Below, piece after piece: positions 61,756 through 64,000 of a DNA stretch of 64,000 nucleotides (its first letter is position 1; every line of letters starts with the position of its first letter). Source of the stretch: PALSA-555 sp963821325. GTDB lineage: Bacteria > Actinomycetota > Acidimicrobiia > IMCC26256 > PALSA-555. The translations under genes were made by a program, and so were the position numbers. The stretch covers positions 124,001 through 188,000 of the forward strand of contig CAWGDC010000002.1 in NCBI GenBank assembly GCA_963821325.1, read 5' to 3'. Under the pieces are notes generated by a model. It saw only the letters and a list, made by a program, of their open reading frames with translations, made no database searches and was not told the origin of the DNA.

Positions 61756-61782
61756 GACTCGCGGTCCTCAGGACCGCGGGTC
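61756..61782. repeat. Palindromic intergenic repeat
   Basis: Arms gactcgcggt and accgcgggtc, spacer cctcagg; 74 bases beyond the lipoprotein stop. Confidence 0.88.
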
Positions 61783-61856
61783 GGGTGGCATGCCAGGAAC
61801 GGCGTCGTGCGCCACGAAACGAGGGGGCGCCGCCGACACCACCGCGAGGCCTTCCG

Positions 61857-63128
61857 TCAGCCCCGCACGTCGCTGGGCCAGCTGCGCCCGAGCTCGGTCG
61901 TCTGCCCTGCCTGGGCCGCCTGGACGTACGCGGTGTTCATCTGCTGGCTCAGCTGGGCATAGGAGAGCGTGTCGAGCTGTGGGGTCCAGTCGACGTAGGC
62001 GAAGAAGTGGCTGCCCCAGAAGGCGGACACGTAGGCGGCGCCGGCCTTCCGGGCCCACTGTCCGGTGATGGCCAGGAAGCGCGCGTCGAGGGACTCGAAG
62101 AACGAGAAGTTGTCCAGCCGCATCACCGCGGTGCTCGCGGTCGGCGCGCTGTTGGGGGTCGTCGTCTTGTACAGCCAGACCTCGTCAGCGACGATCGGCT
62201 TGCCGGCCTGGTGGGCGAGCTGTGCCTCGTCGATGAGGGCGGACACCTCGTTCGCCCCGATCGGGTAGAGGTGGGTGTCGAGATAGTCGATCGGCTGGGC
62301 GAGGAGCGCCTGGTCGAAGCTCAAGGGCTCCCACGTTGACCCGCCAGCTCCGATGAGGGTCCCGGGATGCGGCCCGAGTGTCGAGAGGACCTGCTGGACG
62401 TAGGACGCGGCGCCACTTGGGGTGCTGAAGTCGGCGATTTGGGTCAGTGCGGCCTCGGTCGACGGTTCGGCGAGGACGGTGAGGTAGTCCGGGTGGATCT
62501 GTGAGACGACGATCTGAGCCTGCTGCGCCGTCATCGCGGCGAACCCGGACAGCGAGCTTGGGAATGGGTAGTTGCAGTTGGCGTACGGCGTGTTGCAGAA
62601 CAGAGCGCCGAGTTCGACGGAGACCTTGAGGCCCCGAGCGCGGGCGTGGTCGGCGACCGTCGCGTAGAACGAGGTGTACGCGGAGCTGTCCGGCCCGAAG
62701 GCCGGCAGGAGCATCGGCAGCTTGATGCCGAGCGTGACGCCTCCGACGCCGAGCCGGCGGAGTGAGTCGAGGGACTGGTCGACGGCGGTCATCGTGCCGG
62801 GTTGCAGGAGCGAGCTGAGCCGGTTGCCGTTGGCGACCAGTAGCTCGGTGCCCGGCACCGGCGGCGCGGTGGCTGGCGTCGCGAAGGTTGGCATCGAGGC
62901 GACGGCGGACGCGTAACCGTCGAGTTCCGAGCTCAGCTGTGCGAAGAGAACCTGGTACTGCGACGGCACAGGCGACGCGGGCCGATTCGGGGCGGTCGTG
63001 CTGCTCTGCTGCGTAGCCGGGGTCGCGGACGATCCGCTCGAGCTACAGGCAGTGACGACGAGGGCCACGCAGACCGCGATGATCGTGATGGGCCAGAGGC
63101 CGGTGCGTTGCCGATTCCGTCCTGTCAT
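61857..63128 (-). CDS. Lipoprotein with glycosidase-like TIM-barrel domain
   Basis: A 423-residue protein with a lipoprotein signal (ITIIAVCVALVVTACSSSG; lipobox VTAC). A Ser/Thr/Pro linker is followed by a ~330-residue domain. That domain has strands ending GVGGVTLGIKLPM, LKVSVELG, PDYLTVLAEPSTEAAL, YLDTHLYPIGA and KPIVADEVWLY, an arrangement like GH53/GH5-type glycosidases with acidic residues at LAEP and ADEV. A catalytic role is likely but the sugar is unknown. Confidence 0.8.
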   Translation of the reverse strand: MTGRNRQRTGLWPITIIAVCVALVVTACSSSGSSATPATQQSSTTAPNRPASPVPSQYQVLFAQLSSELDGYASAVASMPTFATPATAPPVPGTELLVANGNRLSSLLQPGTMTAVDQSLDSLRRLGVGGVTLGIKLPMLLPAFGPDSSAYTSFYATVADHARARGLKVSVELGALFCNTPYANCNYPFPSSLSGFAAMTAQQAQIVVSQIHPDYLTVLAEPSTEAALTQIADFSTPSGAASYVQQVLSTLGPHPGTLIGAGGSTWEPLSFDQALLAQPIDYLDTHLYPIGANEVSALIDEAQLAHQAGKPIVADEVWLYKTTTPNSAPTASTAVMRLDNFSFFESLDARFLAITGQWARKAGAAYVSAFWGSHFFAYVDWTPQLDTLSYAQLSQQMNTAYVQAAQAGQTTELGRSWPSDVRG

Positions 63129-63342
63129 GTCGTCCTCTTGGCCTCCTGACCCCGGATAGTGCCGTCGGTGGACGACGAAGCGGTGATCGGTCCGTTAGGA
63201 CCTGGTCAGAACAGCTCGGCGGCGGGCGGTGCGCGAGGTCGCCTCCGCGGCGAGATCGCGGGCGGCGAAGGTAACCCAAGGTGCGTGGCTCGGTAGCGTG
63301 GCCGTCCCGGCGGTGTCTCGGATGGGCGGTCGAGAGGGTCTG

Positions 63343-64000
63343 ATGAGCGAAACCACCGAAGGGATGAAGGGAAGCGGCTACTACGATTCCCACTCCGAGT
63401 ATCAGCGACGTGTGGCTGCGTCGGGCTCGGAGAGGTTGGCGGCGCTCGTGACCGGCATGGAGCCGATCGACGTCGATCCCTTCACCATCGTCGACTATGG
63501 GTGCAGTGAGGGAGCCAACTCCGTCGTAGCGATCGGCGGCGCGTTGCGGGCGCTCCGCACGCGTGCCGCCGACACGACGGTGGTGACGGTGCACAACGAC
63601 CTACCGACCAACGACTTCAACACCCTCTTTCGGAACCTCTCGCACCGAGAGGACAGCTATCTGCGAGTCCCAGGCGGACCTGTGCTCCCGATGGCCTCGG
63701 CGACCTCGTTCTATGAGCCGGTGGTCCCCTCGGGCCGAGCCCAGCTTGGAGTGTCGTTTTCGGCTGCGCACTGGTTGCGTGAGGAGCCGACGGCGCGGGT
63801 CCCTGGCAGCTTCCTGATATCTGACGCCACCGGTCAGGATCGCAAGGCGCTTGCTCAGCAGGCCGACCGCGACTGGTCTCGGTTCCTCGCCATGCGGGCA
63901 TCGGACCTGGGCGCTGGTGGCGTCCTCTTTGTGCAGATGATCGGGAGCTTGCCCCCGGATGGCCATGAACAGAAGGCCACCGCTCGCAAGCTCATTCGGG
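63343..64000 (+). CDS. SABATH-type SAM-dependent carboxyl methyltransferase, 3' end outside window
   Basis: The first 219 residues are seen; the gene runs off the window. YYDSHSEYQRR starts the protein. The SAM-binding segment is VDYGCSEGANSV, and HNDLPTNDFNTLF is the hallmark of the plant-type SABATH family (salicylate/jasmonate/benzoate carboxyl methyltransferases). SFSAAHWL corresponds to the conserved S-S-x-x-x-H-W-L. Bacterial members methylate small carboxylic acids in a few known cases. gaggg lies before the ATG. Confidence 0.88.
   Translation, partial: MSETTEGMKGSGYYDSHSEYQRRVAASGSERLAALVTGMEPIDVDPFTIVDYGCSEGANSVVAIGGALRALRTRAADTTVVTVHNDLPTNDFNTLFRNLSHREDSYLRVPGGPVLPMASATSFYEPVVPSGRAQLGVSFSAAHWLREEPTARVPGSFLISDATGQDRKALAQQADRDWSRFLAMRASDLGAGGVLFVQMIGSLPPDGHEQKATARKLIR

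Noticed and set aside
1913..61782. Palindromes considered as a CRISPR array
   Set aside because: Copies are dispersed by hundreds to thousands of bases with genes between them, and the variable part is inside the repeat, not between repeats; no cas genes were seen.
1..64000. tRNA or rRNA genes
   Set aside because: No T-loop-like GGTTCGAATC signature with a foldable surrounding and no rRNA-like conserved blocks were noticed by eye; a covariance-model scan would be decisive.

Overview
The window is GC-rich bacterial DNA with actinobacterial character. Supporting signs are F420-type enzymes (an LLM-class oxidoreductase and a deazaflavin-dependent nitroreductase-fold protein), class III nucleotide cyclases fused to other domains, a HU protein, lysine/alanine-rich histone-like proteins, sunset-domain and Amidase_2 envelope proteins, frequent GTG starts and many 4-bp stop/start overlaps. 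A soil or freshwater actinomycete, possibly of the Acidimicrobiia, is the best guess, but the species cannot be named from the sequence. I saw no rRNA, tRNA, CRISPR array or intact transposase.

Layout. 1-1.2 kb: tail of a BNR/Ycf48-like repeat protein coupled to a MoaD/ThiS-like protein. 1.4-3.4 kb: a small duplicated protein and a cytochrome P450. 3.9-7.8 kb: a complete sugar-type ABC importer operon (binding protein, double ATPase, permease). 8.5-11.5 kb: a two-gene PEP-synthase/rifampin-phosphotransferase-like system, with the phosphohistidine half (frameshifted) first and then an ATP-grasp half fused to a cyclic-nucleotide-binding domain. 11.7-16 kb: a small CxxC protein, a sulfotransferase-like protein, an FAD monooxygenase and an exported SurE-like protein. 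15.7-19.3 kb: a translationally coupled exported redox operon (lipoprotein, Tat multicopper oxidase, Tat BBE-type flavin oxidase). 19.5-25.2 kb: a 6PGDH-like dehydrogenase, a HicA-like protein, a tandem-HTH protein, a peptidoglycan amidase and membrane proteins.

24.8-33.6 kb looks like an accessory region. It holds a truncated zinc-ribbon gene copy, the second copy of the duplicated small protein, an SGNH hydrolase split by an in-frame amber codon, an integrase remnant, an overlapping nucleotidyltransferase-toxin-like pair, a TIR-transmembrane-WD40 protein, and immediately upstream of it a TPR-SLOG-nucleotide-cyclase protein. The last two are the best candidate here for an undescribed nucleotide-signalling or defence system.

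33.9-64 kb is mostly metabolic: a histone-like protein, PhyH dioxygenase, DksA-like protein, an LLM/D-aminoacylase/TauD operon, a TerB-COQ4-like protein, SGNH and HSL hydrolases, SDR and ADH enzymes, a hydrolase-cyclase fusion, a glutamate-synthase-like FMN protein, DyP peroxidase, a universal stress protein, HU, a lipoprotein glycosidase-like protein and the start of a SABATH-type methyltransferase.

Two window-wide features stand out. First, about 35 copies of a 26-27-bp interrupted palindrome (arms GACTCGCGGT and ACCGCGAGTC around a 6-8-base variable spacer) lie in intergenic gaps, both at gene ends and between divergent genes, but not inside convincing coding regions. Second, at least five genes carry single-base frameshifts and one an in-frame stop. 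This means either widespread gene decay or an assembly with homopolymer errors.
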